Shown: positions 13,209 through 25,463 of the stretch, piece after piece
How positions within the stretch are numbered: position 1 is the stretch's first letter
Layout: every line of letters starts with the position of its first letter
NCBI GenBank assembly: GCA_037951165.1
Contig: JBBDHG010000161.1
Coordinates: forward strand, 1,487,501-1,551,500
Source: Lophius americanus
Taxonomy: Eukaryota; Chordata; Actinopteri; Lophiiformes; Lophiidae
DNA length: 64,000 nucleotides
Reading direction: 5' to 3'
The notes under the pieces: model-generated
The model's database searches: none
Told to the model about the DNA's origin: nothing
What the model saw: only the letters and a program-made list of their open reading frames with translations
Position numbers and translations under genes: made by a program

Positions 13209-16200
13209 TTATTTGAGAAGGTTCTGAAGCATGGCAGTGGCGTGTGTTGGGCGGGCCTGCTTGTTGTCAACGGCTTTCTTGAGGTACTGGATCCCATCAC
13301 AGCGTTCCCAGATTTCTTCAAATTGCCTGGGTAGGATCTCGGCGCCCCTCTTCCTGGTCAGACCGGTTTCTTCCAGACTCAGCTCACACATCTCCATGTC
13401 ATCTTTGCCTGAGTGTTGGATGAATTAAAGGAAATTAGGGTTAAGGGGAAGTGTGTATTTATGTAATTTATCTACATGTACATTTTAAGGGAAGCATTAT
13501 AAGTGGTATTTACATTACTTGATTGACATGACCACAAATGGAAAAATTGTGCTGCTGTCATTTATTAAAGGAATCTTTAAATATGAATGGAAATAATTTT
13601 TTGACTGACAATCAGGCAAAACAAGCAATTAGAGGACTTCATCTTCACCCACAGTCAACAGACTAGACCAGCGGTACCTGACGGATGTGAGCCTCACTGA
13701 ATGACTTAAATATTACATAGAAAAAACATTTCTGTCATAGCTGGTTTTATGTAAATATCTTAAATCAAGCGGTTTATTTGAGCTGCTAAACTCTTTTACA
13801 AACAACAGAATAATCAATATCCGAAAATTATCATTAGCGGAAGTGATACATTGATTCATTAAAAAAAAACTAGAATGGAGCTGAAACATGAGTCACACAC
13901 AATGAATGCAAAAGATTAAAAGGTTATCTTATAATTTGGGTCTTTTTAAAATTTGGACCCAATAGACTAGAGGATGATGACAGGTATGTCAATCAATACT
14001 AAACACAACGATGCTATGCTATCACCAAGGGTAAATCCAAGAAAAGCCCCAAATCTCCTGAGTTGTACAAGCAATGAACCACATTGAACTCCTCTAATGT
14101 GAAGTTACGTCCAAAAAACCTGTTTTTCACAAAACATGGTGAGATGACATCACCATAATATTCCAGACTTTGCAGGATATAAATATATAAAATACATTAA
14201 CAGGTTTTTTTAAAAAACGTTTTCTTTTGTAAGATGTCAGAAAGCAAAAAGTGCTGAATTACCTGCTACGAACACAATGGGTCGTTTGTCTGGATGGAGC
14301 TCCATCTGTCTGGCGATCCAGGGCCCATCAAAGTGAGCGTACCACCATCCCTTCTTTTTATTCTGGGGATCTTTGTACTGGTCGGCAGGTCGGATGAAAG
14401 GAATACGAAAATATCGCTGCTGTCGGTTCATGGCCACTTCCTGATGATGGGCCATCATCTGGGGAGCTGGGTTCTGTTCAGCTGCAGCAGATCATTAAAA
14501 CAAAACTGACATTTAGAAAATCGTTGTTGTGTCCAACCCATCACAGTTTTTTCTAAAACATAAACATAACCCTATAATACGTGTAGTTCAGCATGTTTTG
14601 CAAATAATGCCCAAGAAGATCTTCAGGTAAGAGCAGGTAAAGAAGCTATCGATGTCTTATGAATGGCCTTTATGAGACCCCAGCTGCAACAACAGAGGAC
14701 AGGAATAGAATTATAAAGAAAACAAAGCAAAGCCAGCACTGCTCTCAGGTGCCATCAGATTCAAAGAAGAGAGAAGTAGGAGAAAAAGCAAAGCTAATGC
14801 TCTCCATCAAGTATCATAGATTCAAAAAAAGAAAGATGCAGAGAATCTGTAAGCTTTCATGTGTGTGTTTGTGGTATTAACCTCGCTCCGTTTACTTGCT
14901 TATTAGAACCGAACAAGGCAGACGATCAGTAGAAAAAATACTTCTGTAAATGCAGACAGGAGGCAGCTGCATGTTTTTGGCCCCTGCGTTTCATCAACTA
15001 ATGTCATGTAAGGAAACACAGGCAGTTTATTTGTTTAAAGGTAAATCACTCCAGCCAGTCCAGAAACGTGTGAAATCTGCAGGATGTTTAGGTGCTACGT
15101 TCATCCATGTGCATATGTACATACATCAAAGAAGTTCAGTTCAAATACTCTCCACTAACCATAATCAGTGACAGATTTAGGAGCCCTCTGATCACTCCCA
15201 TCATCATTGCGTTTCTTGTTCTTGGACTTCCATGCATGATAGACCTTCAAACGACGGTGGAACTCCTCCCTGCAGTCAGCCAGCAGCTCAATGTCTGTCC
15301 ACACAGGGTGTCACCAGTGAGTGCAAACATTAAAAGACACAACATGGACTGACATGTATTCACTTTCCCTCACAAATAATGGGAAGCGTGATATCATGAA
15401 CTTAAAATGAACAGTTTCATAATCATGTGAAGAAATTATACAAAGTTGGTAGAGACAGTCTGTCTACTACTCAAGTTTCAAAATCCCTGTATCCCAATTT
15501 CCCACAATGCTGGATTACAGTTTACTTTAGCAATTCCTGACAAATAATCTCCCTCAAAAGCAAAAACAAACAAACGCAAAGCATATTATTACTATTATTA
15601 AGTGACAAATACATTGAACATTATATTTAAAGCTAGAAGTGCCTTTAATATACCAGTTCAAATTCAATAGTTTAACCTTAAAAACAGATCTCATAGGACT
15701 TTTCGGGATAAGAGTTTATAACTGGAATACAGAAGCAACAAGAATAAGTTGATGTTATCTATAATATGAAAATGGGCATTTTCAACGTATTGCGTTCAAA
15801 AAGTGAGATTGAGGAGAAAACTTACCGTTGTGTTTTGAGCAACCTGTTTGGCATTGATTGGTCAAAGTAATTTTAGGAAATGAAGTCAAATAGTTTAAAT
15901 CATTCAGGGAATAAAGGTTAAAATTTTTGAGATGTGATGTTCAACATGTATCATTTTAAAATCTTTAGTTTAAAACGTAAGAGAGTAAGTCGAGGATTTA
16001 TATGGGCTGGCACTGTGTTGTCATCCAGGTGAGGAACTACAAGGAAAACGTTCACAGGTTTTTGGTATCAACCCCAGCACCATTCACAGCAAATGGGTTC
16101 CACAAATTAGCCAGATGTTCTTGGAGTCCTGCCTCTGTTATCAGAGACCCCGAGGCTAATCAGAGGACTGTGTACAGTCCTCGGCATCGACGACTGTGCC

Positions 16201-19200
16201 AGCAGCAGGCTTCTCATGCTGACTGAGGAGAGGTTTGGCTGGGAAAGACTAAGAGGGACAGACGTCTGCAATCCTCCATAATGGTGATCATTTCCTCCCT
16301 CCCCTACTAAAACACACACTGATGAGCCTCAGCAGCTGTGGGAATGTCCTCAGATCAGTCTTTTGATTTTTTAGGCAACATATAAGTGTTTGCGCTGTAC
16401 AGCTGCAGCCTCAGCTCTTAAACCGTCACTTTGGCCACAGAAATAATTACAGCGAGAGAAAGGAAACTGATGACAGATCTTGTGCTGCACATTTTTGGGT
16501 TAAATATTTGCCAAATAATGAGCAGCTGCTTGTGGATGTGCTGAGACTGTAAATAGATCGGTTTCATGCCTTTTCACCTAGATGTGTTTGTAAAGTGTGA
16601 ATCAGAGTGCACACTCTCATAAAGGGAGTGTCATGATGAACTTGAGTGTGTTTGGGATTTCTCACCACAGGAAGTGTTGATGACATCTCGCAGCTCAGCA
16701 TATTTCCACTTACTGAGATCATACTTTTTCACACCAGCAGCAGCTTTGGTCGCCTGTACCTGAGGACCCCTGTGGTGTGAAACAGATAAGAGTGGTTGAG
16801 TTTTTCCAAAATTGAAAAGGATTCAAGTTTCACAATCAAGGGCCTGACAACATAGAAAGAGTAATAAGAGTCTTAATTTGTTGAAATAAAAAATAAAATG
16901 GCAAGAAGTAAACCAATGTGTGAGAAAAATATATACAGGTGACCTTGTACATCTGATCATTTTCTTTCTATAAGGGTCAAGTGCCATTTCAATGGTAAAC
17001 AAAATAGGTGAATAGGTGAAAGGCAAACAATATTTCTGCCGAATACATTTGATTGAAATGAAAACAGATGCATCACTTCTTTCAAGCCCTCAGCATTTGT
17101 CTCTGCTCATTAAAGTCACATTAGAGGCTGGACAGGGGGGCCTGAAGGCCAGAGGATGTCCATCCCTGCAGTATACCGTTTCAGCACCACTTAAAATGAA
17201 GTAAAGCCCTTCTAACGTTTCACCTTGACGCATTGCAGTTTACATCTGCTGGTATTTTGGGTGTTTATTATCAGGTTAATTTAAACAAACAAAAAAAAGA
17301 CATACAATATGAACCAGACTAATGGTGCAGAGATTCAACTACTTAAACGGCGACTGCAGTTGGTATGTGCTCATGTTAGCCGTACCTCCAGCCTCCATGC
17401 TGAGTTGAGCTCCCTAATTTAATAATACAAAGGATTAACTCCTGGGTTTACAGTCGACATCGCTGCCAATGTCTCAAAGTAGAGGATTACTGATAAACGA
17501 ATCATTAGCCCGATTACCAATAACATTTGTAATTCTTCTCGGATAGACAGATGGAATTTATTCAGGATCATCATCATTCCCTGTGAGACATGTGCGAGTG
17601 AAGAATGTTGATAAATCATCACAAGAGGAAGTAAAGCAACAGTCAGAGTTTGGCCTTCTGCAGGAGATGATCAGGGAATGTATAGCTTTGAAAAGAGGCA
17701 TACTGGCCGGTGTGTATACTTTAATGTGCTTAAGATGTGTGGTGTGCACGTGTCCTTTGGAGAGACGCTCTTAACAACAACAGATCAGCTTTTGGGTTCC
17801 AGGTGTCAGCTGACTCACAGGGACTGTAGCAGACGTGAGTCCTGGATGCCAGTAGCAAGATGACCGGCTACTGGTTCTCACCGGAACTGTTGATAAGGCT
17901 CATATCGGTTCTGAGAGGATCCCTCCTGGGTTTTAGCAGAGAGCAGCAGACTGGGCCTTTAGTACCACTTGCACACTGGGAGTTAACTGGGCAAAGAGTT
18001 ACGAGCGTGAGCAGTTATGAGAGCCATTTCTTGGTGTTTCTCAGTCTTCTTAAGCTCCTCCTTGCTGATATTTCTATCAGCTGGAATTGCCTCGTCTTTC
18101 ATGACTGCCCTCTTCTGCACCTCGTCAACCAGCACTATGTCTGGTTGGTTCGCCTGCCTCTGCGTGTCAGTTTGGAACCTGAACTCATTCAGGATCTTCT
18201 GTCCCTCCTTTTCAATCCAGTGGTATGACCTCTTTAGTTCAGTCACTTCCTCTATCTGCCGGTGTGCATCATATTAAGAGCCTCGGTCTTCCACCATGTT
18301 CCCTCTTTTTCCTCATCATCCTCTGTCTCCTGCTGCCTGAGGCTCTCTCTTAGCATTTGATCCCATGGGGCCATCTTCATCAAGCATTCCTGAATTCTCC
18401 TTGCTTCAGCATGGATCATGGTTTTGACACTTACTCCAGTTAGTATATCGCCATATAGTATACTATATATAAGTGCACTTAGCTGTGTAAGGGTGTGAAT
18501 TCCAACAGTGTGAGCTGAACATATGACATGATGGCCACACCATTTAATCGTGAACCTGGCATTACAACTTAAACTATCTACTTCCCGTTTTGTGCAAAAT
18601 GAAAATTTCTTTTCAATGTTATGCTGTTAATCTCTGCTGTAACCACTATCTCGTCTGCCAGCGTGGATACAATTAACAAACTCTGGAAACTGGATCTAGG
18701 GAAGTTAACTGTTTGAGACACAGCAATAGAGTCTCAGGGTGATGGTCATTGGATGGAACCTACTCCCATTGTAAGGGGCGTCCTTGCAGTACATATCAGT
18801 CTCTACTGTCCTTTCGCTGTCAGGGCAGCCATTTGTTCTCTTGGCCTCCGATTCGCTTCTGTATTTCTTCAGCCTAGAAACTAGAGCAGTGTGTCTAACT
18901 TTTTCATGTTTTCGACCCAGCACCTGTCTCTCATGATTCTTCTCACTGTCATCTCCATGAAGGGCACTCTGCATGTGGCAGTCCTGAAATGTATTGGTTT
19001 TCATAATGGTGGTAGTGGGAATAGTGAGCAGAGTGGTGTGAACATCTGGTTAATATCTGCAACACTGCTATCCTCTTTCAGCGCTAACCCAGCCTCACCA
19101 TGCTGCTCTCATAGAGCTGCTGTGTGTAATTCCATTTGACGTGGGTCTCGTTGAGCTAGGAGACGTCCAAGATGGTATGGCTTTAGCTCAATATCTCTTG

Positions 19201-22200
19201 AGCATATTTCAAGGCCGATTCGATATTGTCCAATGCATGTTATAGGGATTTGATAAGAAACTGTTATATATTTGTTCAGAGAGCAATAATCACTAATAAT
19301 GACTCAAACCAGGTAAAGAATAAAAGCCAATAGTATAATTGATTAGATTTAAACTACAAGTAGAATGAGTAAGTTCAGACTTTCAACCATATTTCTTATG
19401 GAACTATCATACATTATAGACTATACAGAATAGGAATCCAGATGACATGAAAGTAATGGAATGTATAAAAAGTCACTGTATGGGTCAGGGGAAGCACAGA
19501 GACAGTGAAGCTTGGGAGCCTGTGCTTTGCATCAGCACTGAAACAGATACAGACAAGCGTCAACGGACAGATTCAGAGCCAAAGAAGAATCAAAAAGCTC
19601 ATATTGTGCTCATTCTGATCCAATTCTCAAGAATGATTCAATGTGCCATAATTTCTGATCATACATAATCATCCTCGAAATTGCGTATTATGATTGTTAC
19701 CATTCAGAACAAGACATAGTACGTAGCTGAAATTGCCTGATGAGTTAAAAGCGAATTTATGTTGGTTTTGCATTTCTGGTACAATCCTTATTCTATTTTA
19801 AGCGGCGGAGACATTTGAGACTATGACAGATTCAGACAGACAGCGGGGATGAGAGAGACAATTTTTGTGGTAAGGTACACTTGGACAAGGGCAGCAAGAG
19901 AGACGGTTCTATGGTGATATCTTACATGGCTGTGGCTGAGGATGAAGATAAAGGAAGATCTGAAAAAGACTCATCACTGGGAGAAAAACCCAGCAACAGG
20001 GAAAAATCCAGTTACATATGCATGACAATTACATTTTTACCTGGATGTTAATGGTAAACACTGATCGTTTATTTCATACAGGAGTATAGATCGAATGCGA
20101 GTATCGTCATCACATATAGACTACCTGCGCAGGCTCGGATCCATCTGGCCCTCCTCAGCGATGAGCTCCGCCTCACTATGAGCGATTCTCATTGCTAACT
20201 CCCTGTCTCTCCTCTCCTGCTCTAGCATAGTGGTGCGCTGTTCCTGCTCCTCCTGCTCCAAGGCCAGCTGAATCTCCAGCTCTGCCTGTAAACACACACA
20301 CACACATACAAACAAACACACACACGCACATAGAATACTTCTTCTATTAACGTGAAATTATAAGATCTAGATAAATGCAGATCCTGTCTAAACAATAAAC
20401 CTTGCTTGTCGGCCAAATTTAGAATAATTAGAAATGTGCTGGGTGCCCAATCCTGATTAAACCTATTAAAGCAGCTAGTAAAAATTGTAATGGCCATTTA
20501 TCTAGACACAAAAGGGCTGAAACAATAGCTGTTCCATTCATGTGTGGATGATCTGGTTATTAGTTGCTGCTCCAATTCATAATTTACCAAGAATGCCAAA
20601 TGTTAAGGCTTCACCTTAACATTTGGCATTCTGGCTTTTTTGCACTTTATAAATAAATTAAAAAAAATGTCATGATGCCTAGTTAATAGTCACTCAGAGG
20701 GGATGTTTTTATCTGTATCTTGTATAAATCCACAAAATATATTTTTGTCTTGAAATGTGAATTTCCCTCTGATAAGAATGTTTATTCATACCAGAGGCAG
20801 CTGTGATACATCGTCATGGTGAAGCATGAGAACATAAACAAAACTGTGGGGGCTTCAGTATAAAGCTGCTTTGTATTAAGAGCTGAAACACCTCCATCAT
20901 ACTGAAAGTACCTTGTTACAATGATTTACCATCTATGTGAAACCCCATATATTTCTGGGATGTCTCTCTCTATGAATTTAACCATCTTTACACAAAGGTT
21001 AAATCAAATCTTATTTGCAGAATAGCTGCTTTGAGAGACTACTGACACTCTCACTCATGATGCATAAAAAAAGATGGAAATCTGCTTCAGAAGTTGTGAA
21101 GGTTGTTTGTGTTTACAAATATTCACAAGAGTACTGTGAGTAACATGTATTAACTTTTTTTCCTATTCTCAATAGGAAAAAGAGACAAGATGGTGCGCAA
21201 TGAAAATTATATAAAAATCCTTTCAAAAAGGTGAAGTTGAAAGCCATCATGATATACAGTGTGAAGCAAGAAATATACAGAGCCAGAGTAACCTTTGACA
21301 CAACAGAGGATACCAGTATGCAGACTGACCAACTGGGGTCGATGTCTGGATACACGAAAGGGGTGATGCACATGCAACAGATGAATGTATGGATGGTTAG
21401 AAAAAGAAGAGAAATGTTGGCAACATTTAGGAGGAGCATGTGTGTGTGTGTGTGTCTGAATGAATTTGAAATGAAACAATAAATGTGATGGAATCAAATT
21501 GGAATTAGTGAAAAAGGCAATAGTGGATACAGGTGACAATACAGTGGGTGATAAAATACAAACAGGTAGCAGAAATAAGGATAAAGAAGCTGCTACACTG
21601 AGGGATTAAAGTGCTACCAAATGTATTGCTCAGAGGGTGAAGTAGGTGGGGCTTTTCAATGGGTGGGCATATTAACTTCAGAAAACAATACCTATGTTAC
21701 TTATGGTTTTTTTCCTCTCTATTTACTTCAATTCTTGGTGGCCAAGGGGCATTTTTCTGGTCAGTACTGTATTTAAATGGTTAAAAACTCGTCGCAAGAG
21801 ACATAAAATCTGCTTGAAGTTATAAAATGATGGTCTGATGTTGAACGCAGCATTGTTTTGAAAGTATCATTGTTGTATTAGATTGACATTGACATGACAA
21901 GGACTTAGAGTACATATTTGACGAATTGATTGAATTGTTGTTGTTCCTGTGAAACAGGTGTCTCTGAAGATGCAAGGCTCCAGTGGCGGCTCTGCTCAGG
22001 TTTTGGATAAGGATTAGGATATGTTTTGGGAAAAAATAGATTCATTCATTAATATGCATGCCGCGACTGATTAATATAAATGTCATTTTTCATAAAAACA
22101 AAATTTAGAAGAATCAACAGAGATCAAATAAGAAAACATGGCAGATGGACAATAGACTGAAAATATAAAATGTGAGGCTTCAGAATCCAGACCTGTATGA

Positions 22201-25200
22201 CTTTCTCTTCATCCTCCCTCTTTTTCCTTTCCTCCTCCTCTTGCTTCCTCTTCAGCTCCATCTCTGTTTTTCTAAAAATTGTGCGGGGTAAAGACATCTT
22301 CAGGATAATGCAACCAAAATATTATCATGTGTCTGATAAATGTAACAATGGCAAATGTTGCTGGCAATGTATGTTATCATCCATGGCAGCGTGCTATTGC
22401 TATGTTTCTTCTTTGGGTGTATGTCTTTTATCTCAGTTCAACAGAAAACATAAGGATTGTTGAGAAACCGTTGCACTTATCAACCAAAACAATAGAACCG
22501 GTCCCTCATATTAATACTATAGCTCAACGGTGTATAGTTTCACACCTGTCATATCATATGTACCAACGTTTCTACTGATGATCCTATTTCTACACGTGTG
22601 CACTTACAATCTTCTGTCGCTTTCCTCCTGTTTGCGTCGCTGCTCATCTTTTTCCGTCCTCTTTCTCTCTTTCTCCATCTCCTCCTCGATCGTTTTCAGC
22701 CTCTCAATTTTTTCCTCCTCCTGCTTCTTCTTTTGCATGGAGGAGAGCAGCTGCTCCGAGCGTTTCACGAGCCCCTGGTACTCTGTGTCGATTTCTTTCC
22801 GAGTCATCGTCCCTTTGGCCTGTGGAGGTAAAAGAGTGGATCGTAATCACTGATCATGGTTAAAAAACGAGGGAAACATTTCTATTCCCTGACACAAAAT
22901 TCAAATTATTGTAAGCCTCAACGAAGTTATGAACATCATCACTAGAATGTATTATAGGAACAGACGAGATTCCTTCAGGATAGATGCTTGAAGTATATAC
23001 AGATTGTTACCAACTTTCCATCAGACGAGAGTCACTTACAGCATGACTTGGCCCACACTCCAGTGTTGTCAGCACACCCCTCGGACATGGCAACGCGGGA
23101 AAACACTCAGACTTACACTGAGAGGACCATTATGAACAATTCTAGATTCCCCACTAAACTTGTAAGACAATCAGTGGGCTGAGAGGAGGTCACAACCATG
23201 TGAAGATTCATTAGTGGGAGTCTCTAACAGTTGAACAGGGGGGGAAGATGACAGGGTCTTGTCCCTGATGTATAGAGGTCTGAGTGACAGCTAGTGCATC
23301 TCATGCATTATTCACTCAGACACGCAATGCCAAGAGCAATTTCAAAATACTCCAAATGCCATAAGTGTTGAAATGGGTGTGCTAATAGGATAACAGAGGA
23401 GAGGAGGAGATGTGGAGAGACTGGTTGGGGAAGAGGAGAGCGAAGGGGTCAGGTGTCAAAGTTGCTTCTGTGTCACTCAGGATATCTTGGAGATCTCTGA
23501 ACACATCTGTTGATTGCACAAATGTAAAAATGGAGCATGACATTTCAGGATATCAGAACTAATAGGGATAGCATTGTCCAAATGTCTGAACATCATGACG
23601 ATTTGCTTTAGCTACAGGCTCCAATAAGACCTATTGCACAGGAAAAGACAAACCATGATTGTTAATTTAAATGAGCATCACTAAAGTGTATTGTTGGACA
23701 ATTTAGCCGATAACACCCCGCCCCCTTTGTATGTTTACAGATGTGTTAGATTTCACAGTTTAACTGTACAATCCGAAAGAGTAATGTTTAAAGCTGTGTG
23801 ATGTAAACGATAAATACACATGAACATGATTATGATATATACTTGTTTCTTGTTCACACTATTGCTTACACTGCATCATGGTCAAAGCACTCGAGAAGAC
23901 TGTTGACAGAGAAAAATGACCACAGCCATAACTCTGATATGAAAGAGGTTAACAGTAAGGGGGATCACACGGCTACAAAGGACTTACCTTTATCTTTGCT
24001 AACAGAGAGTCAATGGCCGCGGCCAACTCTTTAACTTGTTTGGCCATTTCTTGCTTGCCCTCTTTCAGACCGTTCACCACCTCATTGAACCGCTCCATGT
24101 GCTTCTTCAGGTGTCGAACCTTCACCATACCATCAATGCTATGGGAGAAAATAGTGATGCAAAATTAAGACAGAGGGTTCAAATGGTTTCAGGGTTTCCT
24201 CATGGACAGACACGAGTTTGTTGCTATTGGAAATGTCCAAGATGAATTTGTTCAATTGCAAAAGGTGTCCCACAAGGCTCAATGCCAGGGCCTCTTCTAT
24301 TTCTTTCTTCATTTTGATGATAATTTGTCCTCTTTCAATGGGTGCAAATACATTTTAATGCCGATGACAGAATTCTTTATAGTATTGTGGACACCTTACA
24401 TTCTACAGTTAAGACCCTTCAACACTCCTTTGCTGATTTTCAAGTTGCACTAAATAAGCATAAACTAGTTCTTCTATGGAAACAAAACTAAATTCATACC
24501 TTTCACCAGGATGAAAAACATCAACCGTTTCTCTCATCATTTTTACAAGGAACGATATTTAAAATATTTTTACTGCATGCCCCGGTCAAACCCCTTGTCC
24601 GGTGTAAATCAATCAAATGTGATTTGGGATGAAACTTAAACTGTTGGCTTTGTAGGTCAGAATTGTTTGGATCTTTTAAGAAAAATGCCTGCTTGGACCT
24701 CCTGTACTGCTGCTGGTGCGGGAGTTGTCAGTGGAGGCCAAGAGTTCACAGCTGTGTATAACTCTGTATTCACCGGATCACGGCCTCTATCGAGTGATTT
24801 AAATATTTGAATAGCCCTTCATTCGGACCGCCTTTACTGCTTGAAGCAGAATCTGCTTCCATATCACTTAAAAACAATAGTATGGGATTTACATATTTTC
24901 CATTTTGACTAAAAAACTTTAAATAAACGCCATGTTCTGAACTAGTTGTGTTTCCTGGTGTAAAACATTTCTTCATGCGTCTATTCTTCACAAGAATATC
25001 CACTCAAAAGAAAAATCTGACTTCACAAAGCTATTTGAAAACACATCATCTGCATGACTGCTTTTACTGCCGTAATTTTTCCACAAGCACATCGGTACAG
25101 CAAGTCTTTCAGTACTTCCGAAAGCAGTACAGTCTGACATAATTTCTTCCTAGATGACTCTCTAGATTGTTTCGAACTTCTAAATGCGAGAAAGCCATCA

Positions 25201-25463
25201 AAAGGGAATCCAGCGAGAAGCATTTTATATAAAAACAAGACAGTAGAGGGATAAAGAAAGAATAAAAATACAGACAAAAGGATGGTAAAAATGATGCTTG
25301 TGTTTGAATTTGTGTGTATGAGAGGGGGTATGTGTGTGGATGTGTGTTTTGTACAAGAACTGGGAGACTCACCGGGGCTTATGCTTCCTCTTACACAACC
25401 ACATCCGGACGGTCTTCTGAATCTTAATGCACGCCGAAGCTCTGTAACTCATCTTGTTCCGAA
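13209..25463 (-). CDS. myo6: myo6 exons for IQ neck, helical tail and cargo-binding domain
   Basis: Coding segments in transcript order: 25463-25373 (IQ motif), 24138-23988, 22819-22608, 22271-22193, 20285-20125 (Lys/Glu/Arg-rich helical tail, EQERRDRELAMRI), 16769-16666, 15294-15160 (RRL site), 14481-14263 (WWY site), 13408-13209 (C-terminus and stop). The 20125 to 16769 join gives LRR-GPQVQATKAAAG, which equals the no-insert splice form. The 15160 to 14481 join gives VTDY-AEQNPAP, lacking the DFAPFL-type residues seen at this point in the human protein. I looked for intervening exons in both introns and found none, so alternative exons may be lost or too diverged. Confidence 0.93.

Noticed and set aside
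17372..17430. Possible extra myo6 tail exon (acceptor TTAG, donor GGAG|GTACGG on the minus strand)
   Set aside because: Its 28 bases would break the reading frame into the next exon, and it does not resemble any known myosin VI insert.
21113..21539. Overlapping open frames of about 110 codons on the minus strand
   Set aside because: They include a TG microsatellite and read as random hydrophobic sequence in a myo6 intron.
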